Below are positions 1 through 13,200 of a stretch of DNA of 64,000 bases, piece by piece; positions within the stretch are counted from its first letter, which is position 1, and every line of letters begins with the position of its first letter. The position numbers and the translations under genes are program-made. The notes under the pieces are model-generated. The model was not told the origin of the DNA and did not search any database. It worked only from the letters and a program-made list of their open reading frames with translations. This DNA is from Escarpia spicata (lineage: Eukaryota > Annelida > Polychaeta > Sabellida > Siboglinidae): positions 5,028,795 through 5,092,794 of the forward strand of contig OZ023206.1 in NCBI GenBank assembly GCA_963995525.1. Direction: 5' to 3'.

Positions 1-1089
1 GAACCAGTGACTGGCAGTAACAAACACACTCACTGTCAACTGAACCAGTGACTGGCAGTAACAAACACACACACACTGTCAACTGAACCAGTGACTGGCA
101 GTAACAAACACACTCACTGTCAACTGAACCAGTGACTGGCAGTAACAAACACACTCACTGTCAACTGAATCAGTGACTGGCAGTAACAAACACACACACT
201 GTCAACTGAACCAGTGACTGGCAGTAACTAACACACTCACTGTCAACTGAACCAGTGACTGGCAGTAACAAACACACACACTGTCAACTGAACCAGTGAC
301 TGGCAGTAACAAACACACTCACTGTCAACTGAACCAGTGACTGGCAGTAACAAACACACACACTGTCAACTGAACCAGTGACTGGCAGTAACAAACACAC
401 CCACTGTCAACTGAACCAGTGACTGGCAGTAACAAACACACTCACTGTCAACTGAACCAGTGACTGGCAGTAACAAACACACTCACTGTCAACTGAACCA
501 GTGACTGGCAGTAACAAACACACTCACTGTCAACTGAATCAGTGACTGGCAGTAACAAACACACTCACTGTCAACTGAACCAGTGACTGGCAGTAACAAA
601 CACACTCACTGTCAACTGAACCAGTGACTGGCAGTAACAAACACACACACTCTCAACTGAACCAGTGACTGGCAGTAACAAACACACCCACTGTCAACTG
701 AACCAGTGACTGGCAGTAACAAACACACACACTCTCAACTGAACCAGTGACTGGCAGTAACAAACACACACACTGTCAACTGAACCAGTGACTGGCAGTA
801 ACAAACACACACACTGTCAACTGAACCAGTGACTGGCAGTAACAAACACACTCACTGTCAACTGAACCAGTGACTGGCAGTAACAAACACACTCACTGTC
901 AACTGAACCAGTGACTGGCAGTAACAAACACACACACTGTCAACTGAACCAGTCACTGGCACTAACAAACACACTCACTGTCAACTGAACCAGTGACTGG
1001 CAGTAACAAACACACTCACTGTCAACTGAACCAGTCACTGGCAGTAACAAACACACTCACTGTCAACTGAACCAGTCACTGGCAGTTAC
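1..1089. repeat. 39-43-bp minisatellite, about 27 copies
   Basis: Tandem copies of a unit beginning GAACCAGTGACTGGCAGTAA and ending with a CA-rich stretch of variable length plus CACTGTCAACT. It runs off the left edge. It ends 37 bp below the putative exon 13 donor. Confidence 0.97.
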
Positions 1090-1126
1090 AAACACGTAAA
1101 CATTGCCGTTGCGGATTAAACATTAC

Positions 1127-1210
1127 CCCAGTGGATTATCAGAAACAATATCACTTCTTTGATCATGCCATTATAAAAACAGCCCTCATCCCCAATGATA
1201 ATATCGGCAA
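1127..1210 (-). CDS. DOCK1/2/5: possible DOCK exon 13
   Basis: A good acceptor (TTTTGTTTTAACAG) followed by an open frame in the phase required by exon 12, giving VADIIIGDEGCFYNGMIKEV and a hydrophobic tail; a possible donor is GTAATG. The start resembles 'VMDITDII' of DOCK1 but the remainder is diverged, so the true exon could lie further left, outside the window. Confidence 0.45.
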
Positions 1211-4200
1211 CTGTTAAAACAAAAAATTGACACAAAACATTAAAGTGAGGTTGTCGGCTCTGGTAGCCAGAATCATCCTCTCATGTCAGGGCCGGTCATT
1301 ATTAGCAGGAAGTTCACTGAATCAGGACTTTAGTGTGGAGGAATTGCATTTGATTGCACCAAACATCAAAGGGCAATTGCTGTTAGTCCAGCCTGCCTCC
1401 GTAATAATATCAATAGAGGCTGTTTATAATATGAATGTTTTGTTTATAATTTGAACATCCTGTCGGCACAACATTGAAATTGTGAAGACTGTTCCGGTCT
1501 TTTTAAACACAACACGGCGGACAGCATACCTTTAATATAGTTAGTCTGATATTATAAACAGCACACATTAAAAATCAGACAGCCTCAGACTGATACAAGT
1601 GAATTATGTTAAAGAACAATTTAGTCACTCTCATCAAAACTGCTCAGTTGACTAGTATTACAATTGAAATGGCACAACTTACAACTGAAACGGCACAAAG
1701 TATTGCTTCTCTTCATCAGCCTGAACATTCCCGTTCAAAATCTCTGTCACTTCCGTCGCTGTACAACACAAACACATCATCAGATTAACTCCTTAATGTG
1801 CACCCGGCCAACCAGCACAGTACAGCTGACCAGCAAAACCACCCAATAAACTCATTCTAGTTTTCTGACTGACCATCTCTACCCACCTGCCACTCCAAAT
1901 GGCCTGCGTAGCCCGTGACTCTGTTTCTTAGTGTCCGGCAACCGCAGATCCATGCGACCTGTACACAGAATGGATAGCAATATCTTACCACAATAAACAT
2001 CCACAAATACAAGGATATTGGCTAGAGAAAACTGCAGAAGATCAGCATAGTAATAATAGAATAAAAATAAAATACAATATTTCTATTGCACCATAATTAA
2101 CTAGTGCTCTATTGCACTGTTTGATATAGTAAAAACGAACAAACTATAGTATATATTATAGTCAAAAACATTAAATTAAATAACTACAATAATCAAATAA
2201 ACCAAGAGCAGTACAACCAAAAATATATACATTTAACTATTAACTAATACTAAAATGTAAGTACTTAGAATTAAATGTTTAAAACTATAAATTGAAAGGA
2301 AGTTCTGACACAAGACAGGTGGAAACGAATCGTGCCCCCCCCCCCACAACGGAACAAGGTGTAGGACTTAGAGGTAGTTGGAGTGATGCGCCCCCCCACA
2401 AGGGAACAAGGTGTAGGAGTTAGAGGCAGTTGGAGTGATGTGCCCCCCCACAAGGGAACAAGGTGTAGGAGTTAGAGGTAGTTGGAGTGATGTGACCCCC
2501 CCACAAGGGAACAAAGGGTAGGAGTTAGAAGTAGTTAAAGTGATGTGACCCCCCCACAAGGGAACAAAGGGTAGGAGTTAGAGGTAGTTAAAGTGATGTG
2601 AACCCCCACAAGGGAATAAAGGGTAGGAGTTAGAGGTAGTTGGAGTGATGTGACACCCCAGAGGGGAACAAAGGATTGGAGTTAGAGGTAGTTGGAGTGA
2701 TGTGACCCCCCCACAAGGGAACAAAGAGTAGGAATTAGAGGTAGTTGGAGAGATGTGACCCCCCCACAAGGGAACAAAGGGTAGGAGTTAGAGGTAGTTG
2801 GAGTGATGTGCCCCCCACAAGGGAACAAAGGGTACGAGTTAGAGGTAGTTGGAGTTATGTGCCCCCCACAAAGGAACAAGGGGTAGGAGTTAGAGGTAGT
2901 TGGAGTTATGTGCCCCCCCCCCACAAAGGAACAAGGGGTAGGAGTTAGAGGTAGTTGGAGTGATGTGCCCCCCCCCACAAGGGAACAAAGGGTAGGAGTT
3001 CGAGGTAGTTGGAGTGATGTGCCCCCCACAAGGGAACAAAGGGTAGGAGTTAGAGGTAGTTGGAGTGATGTGCCCCCCACAAGCGAACAAGGGGTAGGAG
3101 TAAGAGGTAGTTGGAGTGATGTGCCCCCCCACAAGGTAACAAAGGGTAGGAGTTAGAGGTAGTTGGAGTGATGTGCCCCCCCACATGGGAACAAGGGGTA
3201 GGAGTTAGAGGTAGTTGGAGTGATGTGCCCCCCCCCCCCCCACAAGGTAACAAAGGGTAGGAGTAAGAGGTAGTTGGAGTGATGTGCCCCCCCACAAGGT
3301 AACAAAGGGTAGGAGTTAGAGGTAGTTGGAGTGATGTGACCCCCCCCCCACAAGGGAACAAGGGGTAGGAGTTAGAGGTAGTTGGAGTGATGTGGCGCGT
3401 GGACTGACCCAGTCTGATGATGAGGCACACCAGGAAGACTCGCTCACGGTTACTGTCCTGGAGACCCAGGTCCTACAACACATGTCACATGACATGACAC
3501 ATCAAATCCGGAGCTAAAGCCCAATTCACGATTCACATCATATAAAAACACAAAATACATTTTTTATAAAAGAATAATAATTTATTTATTAATAAGTTAT
3601 TGTTTAACCGGACAAAATAATATGGATAAGTTGTAATTAATTTATAAATTGCAGAATGTACCGTGTAAAGCTGAGATGTGTTTGCAGGAAATTTAAAAAC
3701 TCAAAATCTAAGAACCATCTTGAATCCCTAATGAACTTGCTCACACAACAGTTCAGACACATACAAATTAACCGACGGAGACATGCTCGGATCTACATAG
3801 GACAGACATGCTCGGATCTACATAGGACAGACATGCTCGGATCTACATAGGACAGACATGCTCGGATCTACATAGGACAGTCATGCTCGGATCTACATAG
3901 GACAGACATGCTCGGATCTACATAGGACAGACATGCTCGGATCTACATAGGACAGTCATGCTCGGATCTACATAGGACAGTCATGCTCGGATCTACATAG
4001 GACAGTCATGCTCGGATCTACATAGGACAGTCATGCTCGGATCTACATAGGACAGACATGCTCGGATCTACATAGGACAGACATGCTCGGATCTACATAG
4101 GACAGTCATGCTCGGATCTACATAGGACAGTCATGCTCGGATCTACATAGGACAGTCATGCTCGGATCTACATAGGACAGACATGCTCGGATCTACATGG

Positions 4201-7200
4201 GACAGACATGCTCGGATCTACATGGGACAGTCATGCTCGGATCTACATGGGACAGACATGCTCGGATCTACATGGGACAGACATGCTCGGATCTACATGG
4301 GACAGACATGCTCGGATCTACATGGGACAGACATGCTCGGATCTACATGGGACAGTCATGCTCGGATCTACATGGGACAGTCATGCTCGGATCTACATGG
4401 GACAGACATGCTCGGATCTACAAGGGACAGTCATGCTCGGATCTACAAGGGACAGTCATGCTCGGATCTACATGGGACAGTCATGCTCGGATCTACATGG
4501 GACAGACATGCTCGGATCTACATGGGACAGTCATGCTCGGATCTACATGGGACAGACATGCTCGGATCTACATGGGACAGTCATGCTCGGATCTACATGG
4601 GACAGTCATGCTCGGATCTACATGGGACAGACATGCTCGGATCTACATGGGACAGTCATGCTCGGATCTACATGGGACAGTCATGCTCGGATCTACATGG
4701 GACAGTCATGCTCGGATCTACATGGGACAGTCATGCTCGGATCTACATGGGACAGTCATGCTCGGATCTACATGGGACAGACATGCTCGGATCTACATGG
4801 GACAGTCATGCCCGGATCTACATGGGACAGTCATGCCCGGATCTACATGGGACAGACATGCCCGGATCTACATGGGACAGACATGCCCGGATCTACATGG
4901 GACAGACATGCCCGGATCTACATGGGACAGACATGCCCGGATCTACATGGGACAGACATGCCCGGATCTACATGGGACAGTCATGCCCGGATCTACATAC
5001 GACAGTCATGCTCGGATCTACATACGACAGTCATGCCCGGATCTACATAGGACAGACATGCCCGGATCTACATAGGACAGACATGCCCGGATCTACATAG
5101 GACAGACATGCCCGGATCTACATAGGACAGACATGCCCGGATCTACATAGGACAGACATGCCCGGATCTACATAGGACAGACATGCCCGGATCTACATAG
5201 GACAGTCATGCCCGGATCTACATAGGACAGACATGCCCGGATCTACATAGGACAGTCATGCTCGGATCTACATAGGACAGACATGCTCGGATCTACATAG
5301 GACAGACATGCTCGGATCTACATAGGACAGTCATGCTCGGATCTACATAGGACAGTCATGCTCGGATCTACATAGGACAGACATGCCCGGATCTACATAG
5401 GACAGTCATGCCCGGATCTACATAGGACAGTCATGCCCGGATCTACATAGGACAGTCATGCCCGGATCTACATAGGACAGTCATGCCCGGATCTACATAG
5501 GACAGTCATGCCCGGATCTACATAGGACAGTCATGCCCGGATCTACATAGGACAGACATGCCCGGATCTACATAGGACAGACATGCCCGGATCTACATAG
5601 GACAGACATGCCCGGATCTACATAGGACAGACATGCCCGGATCTACATAGGACAGACATGCCCGGATCTACATAGGACAGACATGCCCGGATCTACATAG
5701 GACAGACATGCCCGGATCTACATAGGACAGTCATGCCCGGATCTACATAGGACAGACATGCTCGGATCTACATAGGACAGTCATGCTCGGATCTACATAG
5801 GACAGTCATGCTCGGATCTACATAGGACAGACATGCTCGGATCTACATAGGACAGTCATGCTCGGATCTACATAGGACAGTCATGCTCGGATCTACATAG
5901 GACAGACATGCTCGGATCTACATAGGACAGACATGCCCGGATCTACATAGGACAGTCATGCCCGGATCTACATAGGACAGTCATGCTCGGATCTACATAC
6001 GACAGTCATGCTCGGATCTACATAGGACAGACATGCCCGGATCTACATAGGACAGACATGCCCGGATCTACATTGGACAGACATGCCCGGATCTACATAG
6101 GACAGACATGCCCGGATCTACATAGGACAGACATGCCCGGATCTACATAGGACAGACATGCCCGGATCTACATAGGACAGTCATGCCCGGATCTACATAG
6201 GACAGACATGCTCGGATCTACATAGGACAGTCATGCTCGGATCTACATAGGACAGACATGCTCGGATCTACATAGGACAGTCATGCTCGGATCTACATAG
6301 GACAGTCATGCTCGGATCTACATAGGACAGACATGCTCGGATCTACATAGGACAGTCATGCTCGGATCTACATAGGACAGTCATGCTCGGATCTACATAG
6401 GACAGTCATGCTCGGATCTACATAGGACAGTCATGCTCGGATCTACATAGGACAGTCATGCTCGGATCTACATAGGACAGACATGCCCGGATCTACATAG
6501 GACAGACATGCCCGGATCTACATAGGACAGACATGCCCGGATCTACATAGGACAGACATGCCCGGATCTACATAGGACAGACATGCCCGGATCTACATAG
6601 GACAGACATGCCCGGATCTACATAGGACAGTCATGCCCGGATCTACATAGGACAGACATGCCCGGATCTACATAGGACAGTCATGCTCGGATCTACATAG
6701 GACAGACATGCTCGGATCTACATAGGACAGTCATGCTCGGATCTACATAGGACAGTCATGCTCGGATCTACATAGGACAGACATGCTCGGATCTACATAG
6801 GACAGTCATGCTCGGATCTACATAGGACAGTCATGCTCGGATCTACATAGGACAGTCATGCTCGGATCTACATAGGACAGTCATGCTCGGATCTACATAG
6901 GACAGACATGCTCGGATCTACATAGGACAGACATGCCCGGATCTACATAGGACAGACATGCCCGGATCTACATAGGACAGACATGCCCGGATCTACATAG
7001 GACAGACATGCCCGGATCTACATAGGACAGTCATGCCCGGATCTACATAGGACAGACATGCTCGGATCTACATAGGACAGTCATGCTCGGATCTACATAG
7101 GACAGTCATGCTCGGATCTACATAGGACAGACATGCTCGGATCTACATAGGACAGTCATGCCCGGATCTACATAGGACAGTCATGCCCGGATCTACATAG

Positions 7201-10200
7201 GACAGACATGCCCGGATCTACATAGGACAGACATGCCCGGATCTACATAGGACAGACATGCCCGGATCTACATAGGACAGACATGCCCGGATCTACATAG
7301 GACAGACATGCCCGGATCTACATAGGACAGTCATGCCCGGATCTACATAGGACAGTCATGCTCGGATCTACATACGACAGTCATGCTCGGATCTACATAG
7401 GACAGACATGCTCGGATCTACATAGGACAGACATGCTCGGATCTACATTGGACAGACATGCCCGGATCTACATAGGACAGACATGCCCGGATCTACATAG
7501 GACAGACATGCCCGGATCTACATAGGACAGACATGCCCGGATCTACATAGGACAGTCATGCCCGGATCTACATAGGACAGACATGCTCGGATCTACATAG
7601 GACAGTCATGCCCGGATCTACATAGGACAGACATGCTCGGATCTACATAGGACAGACATGCTCGGATCTACATAGGACAGTCATGCTCGGATCTACATAG
7701 GACAGTCATGCTCGGATCTACATAGGACAGTCATGCTCGGATCTACATAGGACAGTGACCCACACGGTATCATTACATTGACATGCTGTACATGCAGTCT
7801 CTCACCGTGAAGAGGACAGACAGGTAGTTGAGCAGCTCGAGGTTGCGAGGCATGCCCTGATTGCCCCACTTCATGACGTAGTTCTCACTGCAGACCACAT
7901 CAACCAATCAGTCATTACACAAAACAACAGCATCAGTCTGCGCTAAACTGACGAACACTTCACTTTGCAAACACTAATAAATACACACAATTGTTTTACT
8001 CTATATATTGATATGCTAACTTTGGACCATTGTAAGTACTAAGTTCATCCCCTCCGAGGTGAAGAGGCCCCTCCAACGTCTATGTTCAATCGCTTCCTTA
8101 CATCCTTGGCCTTGCATCTATCAAATGCCAATATATTAAAAAGACACAAAGATAATTATTTGGAGTTATTTACTTACATTTTTGATATGCTATGCTTTTC
8201 TACTCAGCGTTTCTCCTACCTGAGGTCACTGACTATTGACCCTCTTTCCGCTAGAAGGTGCCAGTGAAGGAACGAGTTTAAAAGATTGTAACACTAAAAT
8301 GGAAACAACTGGGCCATTGGCTGGTTGCTCCATCAGTGGATGTAAGCTGATGGTAAGACTGTAATACTACAATGGTAACAACTGGGCCCTTGGCTGGTTG
8401 CTCCATCAGTGGATGTAAGCTGATGGTAAAAGATTGTAACACTATAATGGTAACAACTGGGCCTTGGCTGGTTGCTCCATCAGTGGATGAAAGCTGATGG
8501 TAAAAGATTGTAATACTATAATGGTAACAATAGGGCCTTGGCTGGTTGCTCCATCAGTGGGTGTAAGCTGATGGTAAAATATTGTAACACTATAATGGTA
8601 ATAACTGGGTCTTGGCTGGTTGCTCCATCAGTGGATGTAAGCTTATGGTAAAAGATTGTAACACTAAAATGGTAACAACTGGGCCCTTGGCTGGCTGCTC
8701 CATCAGTGGATGTAAGCTGATGGTAAAAGATTGTAACTCTATAATGGTAACAACTGGGCCTTGGCTGGTTGCTCCATCAGTGGACGTAAGCTGATGGTAA
8801 AAGATTGTAACACTAAAATGGTAACAACTTGGCCCTTGGCTGGCTGCTCCATCAGTGGATGTAAACTGATGGTAACAGATTATAACACTAAAATGGAAAC
8901 AACTGGGCCCTTGGCTGGCTGCTCCATCAGTGGATGTAAACTGATGGTAAAAGATTGTAACAATAAAATGGTAGCAACTGGGCCCTTGGCTGGCTGCTCC
9001 ATCAGTGATGTAAGCTGATGGTAAAAGATTATAACAATAAAATGGTAGCAACTGGGCCCTTGGCTGGCTGCTCCATCAGTGGATGTAAACTGATGGTAAA
9101 AGATTGTAACAATAAAATGGTAGCAACTGGGCCCTTGGCTGGCTGCTCCATCAGTGGATGTAAGCTGATGGTAAAAGATTATAACAATAAAATGGTAACA
9201 ACTGGGCCCTTGGCTGGCTGCTCCATCAGTGGATGTAAACTGATGGTAAAAGATTGTAACAATAAAATGGTAACAACTGGGCCCTTGGCTGGCTGTTCCA
9301 TCAGTGGATGTAAGCTGATGGTAAAAGATTGTAACACTAAAATGGAAACAACTGGGCCCTTGGCTGGCTGCTCCATCAGTGGATGTAAACTGATGGTAAA
9401 AGATTATAACACTAAAATGGAAACAACTGGGCCCTTGGCTGGCTGCTCCATCAGTGGATGTAAACTGATGGTAAAAGATTATAACACTAAAATGGAAACA
9501 ACTGGGCCCTTGGCTGGCTGCTGCTCCATCAGTGGATGTAAACTGATGGTAAAAGATTGTAACAATAAAATGGTAGCAACTGGGTCCTTGGCTGGCTGCT
9601 CCATCAGTGGATGTAAGCTGATGGTAAAAATTACATTTTGTCGGTGGCCACTAATTTCGAGCCAGGGAGGTCTCACCTTATTGGCTGGCCCTTTTTTGCG
9701 TCATACAGCATCATCAATATGTCTGCATCGTCTCCGATTCGACACACAAAGTTCTTGACATTGACAAACAGGTTAAAACTTGTCGATTTCTTGTGGTCAC
9801 TGGTGTCAGATGTCTGGAAATAACAAGTCAGGTTGATTTATTGGTCAATTCATTCAAACCAGTAGACTGCCCTCTAAAAATACTAAAATACAGTTTGTAA
9901 CTGGGATAGGAGATCAGATTGTTCAACTATTTTAGAAAAAAGATGCATGGGAAAACTTCACATCCCATGAAATTTGGAGGGTTGCGGGCAACATACCAAA
10001 GAGGATTCAGACATTCATTAAAGTGAAGGGGTGCAACTCTTTACTCAGCTCAAAATAACTTTTGTGTAACAGCCACGGGATAAAGCAAACTGTACAAATA
10101 CAAGTAGTTGGATAATTCTGGTTAAAGCCTCGTATAAATAAATTGTGTATATTTCCACACATTACAGTGTTATGCACCGTGTATGCATTCATTTTGTATA

Positions 10201-13200
10201 CTTCCACACATTAGTGTTATACACCGTTTATACATTCATTTTGTATACTTCCACACATTACAGTGTTATACACCGTGTATACATTCATTTTGTATACTTC
10301 CACACATTACAGTGTTATACACCGCGTATGCATTCATTTTGTATACTTCCACACATTACAGTGTTATACACCGCGTATACATTCATTTTGTATACTTCCA
10401 CACATTACAGTGTTATACACCGCGTATGCATTCATTTTGTATACTTCCACACATTACAGTGTTATACACCGCGTATACATTCATTTTGTATACTTCCACA
10501 CATTACAGTGTTATACACCGTGTATACATTCATTTTGTATACTTCCACACATTACAGTGTTATACACCGCGTATGCATTCATTTTGTATACTTCCACACA
10601 TTACAGTGTTATACACCGCGTATACATTCATTTTGTATACTTCCACACATTACAGTGTTATACACCGCGTATACATTCATTTTGTATACTTCCACACATT
10701 ACAGTGTTATACACCGTGTATGCATTCATTTTGTATACTTCCACACATTACAGTGTTATACACCGTGTATGCATTCATTTTGTATATATTTATAACGGCT
10801 GACTGGAGTGGTTTATAGGTTCTAGAACCTGTTTGTCCATCCCTATGTCCGTCTCAGTTCCACAGGCAGTCACTCACCCGATTCACTTTTTTCTTCGCTG
10901 CCACCTGGTGCTGAAACACACAACTAGCAACTGCAGACAAAGACAAGACATGCAGTCATTTTGATACATCAAAACTGATAGCCAATACTGTAGGCAGAAC
11001 ACTGATTAATTTTGGTAAGATAAATTAATGTGTAAAACTTAGGTAAGGAGGTCAACATTGACATATATACTAATGACACCACAGATACTCCAAATGTGCC
11101 ATCACATTCTATACTGGAAAGATAATAATGACAAATTACTTCTTCACCTCCAATATCCTCTGAGAATCCGAGCTCAGTGGCGCAACAAAACCAAAGGATT
11201 AAGCATTCTCGTACTCGTGTGCAATGCAAGTCATCAACAAATAGATGGATGTGTTAGGAAGCTAGGGAGGATAGGCGATATTAAAAAGATAGGTTTTTAG
11301 GTGATGGCAAAATGTAACATTATTTCTTGCTGATTTAACACTGACAGGAAGTGAGTTCCACAGAGTCGGCGCGGCAACTGAAAGAGATCAGCATTGAAGA
11401 CCTGGCCAATGATATGGGTGGTCTGCCCAATTACTAGGCATGGGCAGTTGTCAGTGGTCTGCCCAATTACTAGACATGGGCGGTTGTCTGTGGTCTACCC
11501 AATTACTAGGCATGGGCGGTTGTCAGTGGTCTGCCCAATTACTAGGCATGGGCAGTTGTCAGTGGTCTGCCCAATTACTAGGCATGGGCGGTTGTCAGTG
11601 GTCTGCCCAATTACTAGGCATGGGCGGTTGTCAGTGGTCTGTCCAATTACTAGGCATGGACGGTTGTCTGTGGTCTGCCCAATTACTAGGCATGGGCGGT
11701 TGTCAGTGGTCTGCCCAATTACTAGGCATGGGTGGTTGTCTGTGGTCTGCCCAATTACTAGGCATGGGTGGTCATCAGTGGTCTGCCCAATTACTAGGCA
11801 TGGGTGGTTGTCTGTGGTCTGCCAAATTACTAGGCATGGGCGGTTGTCTGTGGTCTGCCCAATTACTAGGCATGGGCGGTTGTCAGTGGTCTGCCAAAAT
11901 ACCAGGCATGGGCAGTTGTCAGTGGTCTGCCCAAATACCAGGCATGGGCAGCTGTCAGTGGTCTGCCCAAATACCAGGCATGGGCAGTTGTCAGTGGTCT
12001 GCTCAAATACCAGGCATGGGCAGTTGTCAGCCGTCTGCCCAAATACCAGGTTTGTGTAGTAGTGGGCGGTCTGCCCAAATACAGGTTGGATTGGACAGCT
12101 AAGTGAGTTAGTTACCCTTCGGAACAGACTGACGCTGCTGGTCATCACAGGATCCAATATGTTGCCCTCTTCATCCCTAACCACCAGGTCCAGACCCAGC
12201 CGGCTGAAACCATGCAACAGTCACATCACAGTACTGTCGTCATTCAAAACCAGAATCTCTAGTTTGAGAGTGTGATGACCTAGTTACTAAGCCCGCCTGC
12301 CCCCCACAATTACAAATGTGTTGCCTTCTACGTCTCATACAGCTAACAGTAACACAATAATATCGGCCCATAAGCTGCCAGTTTTTATGGCTACTGGTAT
12401 CAAAGTCACTGATTACAAACAGAAGAATTTTAATAATGACAATGGGAATATAGCAACAAAGTGTGTACAACTTACGCGTTGCCGAGATCTATCTGAGTCG
12501 TCACTCGTTGCTTGAGTTCCTTCATCTCATCCTGCAGAACACACGCAACAATGTCAACAAAGACAAGACTACAAGTAAAATTATAAATGCTCCAATGCCC
12601 TCTAAATGAAGCTAATCTAAATGTCATAATGCCCAAAGGGTGACGTCATGGCCCCAGGGTGTCTTCAATGCCCCATGAGTTACTTATCTGTTCCATGAAT
12701 GACTTTGTGGCTCCATGAGTGACTTTGTGGGTCTATGAGTGACTTTGTGGTTCTGTGAGTGACTCTGTGGCTCTATGAGTGACTATGTGGTTCTATGAAT
12801 GACTTTATGGCTCTATGAGTGCCTGTGTGGATCTATGAGTGCCTGTGTGGTTCTATGAGTGACTTTGTGGCTCTACGAGTGACTTTGCGGCTCTACGGGT
12901 GACTTTGCGGCTCTACGAGTGACTTTGTGGCTCTACGAGTGACTTTAATGCCCCACGAGCTCCATGGGTGTGCCATCAAGCACTCACCACTGTGTGTTTG
13001 CTGGACATGATCAGTTTGCGGCTGTCAATAAGGGACGTCATCTTGATCCGCATGTCTTCAAAGTCTGACGCACAGCTCCGGTTCATCTAAACACATACAA
13101 CTCAACATACAGTTTTTAGATGCAGCATGATGATGGAAGAAGTGAAAAAAGGTGAGGAAACTTTCTGTAATTGATTGTGAATAGTTGTAGGCACTGACGC

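Noticed and set aside
4183..5100. Three overlapping 280-305-codon frames
   Set aside because: All three frames of a 25-bp repeat in which TAG became TGG; same peptide in three registers.
3781..7756. CRISPR-like look of a short regular repeat
   Set aside because: Units are contiguous with no spacers and the genome is animal.
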